From Acidobacteria bacterium CG_4_9_14_3_um_filter_49_7 (GTDB lineage: Bacteria; Acidobacteriota; Holophagae; Thermotomaculales; Thermotomaculaceae), in NCBI GenBank assembly GCA_002789615.1, contig PFTO01000082.1, positions 1 to 7,758 of the forward strand: a DNA stretch of 7,758 bases, given 5' to 3'. A model generated the notes under the pieces. That model was not told the origin of the DNA, made no database searches, and saw only the letters and a list, made by a program, of their open reading frames with translations. Both the position numbers and the translations under genes were made by a program. How positions within the stretch are numbered: position 1 is the stretch's first letter; the number at the start of each line of letters is the position of its first letter. Positions 5,550 through 7,758 of the stretch are shown here, one piece after another.

Positions 5550-6577
5550 ACATCCTTCTCATTGACGATTCTGAACTGATACTCAGCGAATTATCCCTTT
5601 TGCTCAATCAGACAGGGAAGTTCTCGAGGATATTCAAAGCCCATGATGGAGAAGAAGGTATTCGTCAGACAATGTTGAATAAACCGGATGTGATCATTCT
5701 TGACCTTCAGATGCCCAGAATGGATGGGTTCACTTTTCTTCGCTGGTTAATGGCCAACCATCCCGTTCCCGTTATGGTATTCAGCTCTGCTGGAACGGAC
5801 GAGAATATTTTCAAAGCCATGGAAATTGGTGCCGTGGATTTCATTCAAAAACCTGAAAATTATATTACAGGGGCATTTGCCAACCACTTTAACGAAAAGT
5901 TATCCGCAGTAATGCATGCTTCCATCCCCCTGAAAACAGGCTCTGTTGCCCGTCCACAAGCCCATAAATCTGTCAAGTTGAGTCATTCAGAAGTTCCTCG
6001 GTCCAATTTTGAAATTCTCGTAATTGGAGCATCTACAGGGGGTCCCACGGCAATTCAACGGGTTCTTGAAGATATTCAATCCTATGTAGATATTCCTGTA
6101 GTCGTATGCCAGCATATGCCGCGCAACTTCACTGGAGTCTTCGCCAACCGGTTGAATATGCTTCTTGATTTGAATGTAAAAGAGGCTGAAGATGGCGAAT
6201 GTCCTCAAAAACAAACCGTTTATGTCGCACCGGGAGACATGCATCTGGAATTCCACGACAATGCGTTCCGGCTGGTTCAACCCCATTTGAATGACCGGTA
6301 CATTCCCTCGGTGGATCGTCTTATCGAAACTGTCGTGGCTTCCTATGGGAAAAACACACTGGCTGCCATTTTAACTGGGATGGGAACAGATGGAAGTGCT
6401 GGCGCCTGTGCGGTACACGAAGCCGGAGGAACTCTCCTTGCAGAATCCCAGGATTCCTGTGTCGTATATGGCATGCCAAAAGCGGCCGTAAGCACCGGTT
6501 TTGTTGATCACGTTCTCTCTCTGGATGTCATGGGCGGCGAAATTGTCTCACTATTGCGCCAGATTGAACCGGAATAG
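5546..6577 (+). CDS. cheB: Chemotaxis protein-glutamate methylesterase/glutaminase CheB
   Basis: A complete 343-residue CheB, which removes methyl groups from (and can deamidate) chemoreceptor side chains when phosphorylated by CheA, opposing CheR. The N-terminal receiver domain (about 1-120) has the acidic pair Asp7/Asp8, the phosphoacceptor Asp53 in ILDLQMPRMDG, the Ser80/Ser81 switch position and Lys102 in QKPE. A variable linker (about 120-154) leads to the esterase domain, which carries the full triad: Ser163 in IGASTGGP, His190 in CQHMP and Asp282 in TGMGTDG. YVAPGDMHLE (226-235) and the PSVDRLIE stretch (254-261) are also typical. The start at 5546 is chosen for its ribosome binding site spacing; it overlaps the cheR stop by four bases. 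This is the only receiver domain in the window. It ends the operon, and no terminator hairpin is evident after it. Confidence 0.97.
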   Translation: MNILLIDDSELILSELSLLLNQTGKFSRIFKAHDGEEGIRQTMLNKPDVIILDLQMPRMDGFTFLRWLMANHPVPVMVFSSAGTDENIFKAMEIGAVDFIQKPENYITGAFANHFNEKLSAVMHASIPLKTGSVARPQAHKSVKLSHSEVPRSNFEILVIGASTGGPTAIQRVLEDIQSYVDIPVVVCQHMPRNFTGVFANRLNMLLDLNVKEAEDGECPQKQTVYVAPGDMHLEFHDNAFRLVQPHLNDRYIPSVDRLIETVVASYGKNTLAAILTGMGTDGSAGACAVHEAGGTLLAESQDSCVVYGMPKAAVSTGFVDHVLSLDVMGGEIVSLLRQIEPE

Positions 6578-6615
6578 AGGCCTTACTTTTCGCCCCCGCT
6601 TCCCGACTTCCATCC

Positions 6616-7758
6616 TCACTTTCGCTTTCTTCTGAGTTGCAGTAATGTCTCAAGAACTTCGAACTGGCCCACTTTGTCTGCTATATCCCTGTCAAGGACC
6701 CTGCGGTGTGTCTCTTCCAGAAGCTCCCGGATTTCTGGTCCTGACTGAATCCCGCGCTCAATAAGATCTTTTCCATTCACGTGCAACGGGAAATCCTTCA
6801 ATGAAGTAATAAAGTCACTGATGGTTCGTTTAATCGCCTCATCCTCGAAATAAGCAAGGGCAAACAGCAGGATTTCCGGTTCCAATTCTCCAAGAATTTC
6901 AACTACCTGGGACCGTTTCGTCTTTCCTTTCCGATCAAAGAACATCTCCAGTCCCCGGATACACCCCCGGAAACGAAGCACTTCCCGGGTCAACAATTTT
7001 CCAAGAGAAAGCTTCTTGCATACTGCCAGTTTCTGGTCTGTTGTGGCATGGATCATCAGCGAAAACAGATAGAGAAGCCACTCATGAATGTCCTCGCGGA
7101 AAAGCAGCCGGTGCCATGCAACCACTGAATCTACATTGGTGACAAGATTTCTGGCAAAAGGATCCAATTTAATATCTCTGTGAAAGAAACGTAACCCTCC
7201 GATTTCCTCCAGATCCTCCATCACGATGGAAGCATTTCGTGTTGTGAACAATGCCTGGATTTCTTTCAAAAAGCGGTGCCCGGATACCTTTTCCACCACA
7301 TCAAGAGAAGCTGCAGATTTCATCAAACTTAACGTTCCTTTTCCAATCCTGAACTTGAATCTGTGTTTGAAACGTATGGCACGTATCATCCGGGTGGGAT
7401 CATCGATAAAACTGAGGGAGTGCAGCACACGGATGATTCCTTCCTTTAAGTCCCGACGTCCACCGAAGTAATCCACCAATTCACCAAATCCATCCCTGTT
7501 CAGACAAATTGCCATGGCGTTGATTGTAAAATCCCGTCGGTACAAATCATGAAATATTGTTGCGTTTGTTATGTCAGGTAAGGCACCAGGTTTGCTGTAC
7601 ACTTCGAAGCGGCTCGTTGCAATGTCCAGTCGCATTCCGTCCTGCGCAATCAGCACAGCAGTATTGAATTTTTCATGCTCAATGCAACGCACATTCAATT
7701 CTCCAGCCAGATGTTTCGCAAATTCGATTCCATTCTTATCAACAACAAAATCGAGGTC
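6616..7758 (-). CDS. tRNA nucleotidyltransferase / poly(A) polymerase-type enzyme, C-terminal part, truncated by window end
   Basis: The visible 380 residues form a class II nucleotidyltransferase of the CCA-adding/poly(A) polymerase family, which adds CCA or parts of it to tRNA 3' ends. Counting from the window edge, Asp1 and Asp3 in DLDFVV are the metal-binding Asp-x-Asp pair, Asp45 in RLDIA is the third carboxylate, LYRRDFTINAMA (72-83) and LVDYFGGRRDLKEGIIRVL (94-112) are the family motifs, and DDPTRMIRAIRFKHRFKFRIG (119-139) starts the head-neck RNA-binding region. The remaining 240 residues are a less conserved helical tail ending in a basic RRKRK. The frame stays open past the window edge, so a TTG at 7698 is not the start. 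The sequence (for example the KPGALPDI and HDLYRRDF context) most resembles, from memory, the long versions that carry DHH and CBS domains upstream; that extension is outside the window. It converges on cheB with a 38-base gap. CC-adding, A-adding, full CCA-adding or poly(A) activity cannot be told apart here. Confidence 0.9.
   Translation of the reverse strand, partial: DLDFVVDKNGIEFAKHLAGELNVRCIEHEKFNTAVLIAQDGMRLDIATSRFEVYSKPGALPDITNATIFHDLYRRDFTINAMAICLNRDGFGELVDYFGGRRDLKEGIIRVLHSLSFIDDPTRMIRAIRFKHRFKFRIGKGTLSLMKSAASLDVVEKVSGHRFLKEIQALFTTRNASIVMEDLEEIGGLRFFHRDIKLDPFARNLVTNVDSVVAWHRLLFREDIHEWLLYLFSLMIHATTDQKLAVCKKLSLGKLLTREVLRFRGCIRGLEMFFDRKGKTKRSQVVEILGELEPEILLFALAYFEDEAIKRTISDFITSLKDFPLHVNGKDLIERGIQSGPEIRELLEETHRRVLDRDIADKVGQFEVLETLLQLRRKRK

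Noticed and set aside
6578..6615. Bidirectional terminator in the cheB/nucleotidyltransferase gap
   Set aside because: The 38 bases are pyrimidine-rich but contain no stem of useful length, so no terminator can be supported.
7696..7698. TTG as the start of the nucleotidyltransferase
   Set aside because: Upstream in-frame sequence encodes the conserved DLDFVV catalytic motif, so the gene continues past the window edge.

Overview
The window holds a compact stretch of bacterial chromosome with mid-range base composition. It carries two partial housekeeping genes at its edges, both on the minus strand, and a six-gene plus-strand operon between them. The organism cannot be named from this sequence alone. 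The protein flavours (the CCA/poly(A)-polymerase-type nucleotidyltransferase, CheB, CheA) and a chemosensory set with a predicted exported protein suggest a Gram-negative bacterium. My best guess is a deltaproteobacterial-type lineage (Desulfobacterota or a neighbouring group), at low confidence. No mobile element, CRISPR array, tRNA or rRNA is visible.

Layout: positions 1-861 (minus) carry the N-terminal third of the primosomal helicase PriA, cut by the window start. Positions 862-1139 are a 278-base divergent intergenic region. It contains a hexamer tandem repeat, a nested set of inverted repeats that could fold as a structured RNA, a 12-base direct repeat that recurs at the nusB start, and an extended -10 promoter-like site. 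Positions 1140-6577 (plus) read nusB, an exported transglutaminase-like protein, cheA, cheW, cheR and cheB. The genes overlap or lie 9 bases apart at most, so one transcript with translational coupling is likely. A 38-base convergent gap follows. Positions 6616-7758 (minus) carry the C-terminal part of a tRNA nucleotidyltransferase/poly(A) polymerase-like enzyme, cut by the window end at its catalytic Asp-x-Asp motif.

The che genes encode a histidine kinase (CheA), a coupling protein (CheW), a receptor methyltransferase (CheR) and a methylesterase with a receiver domain (CheB). This is the signalling core plus both adaptation enzymes. No receptor, stand-alone CheY or CheD lies in the window, so input and output must be encoded elsewhere. 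The least expected feature is the predicted periplasmic Cys-His-Asp transglutaminase-fold protein placed between the antitermination factor NusB and CheA. I would follow up that association first, and the structured intergenic region second.
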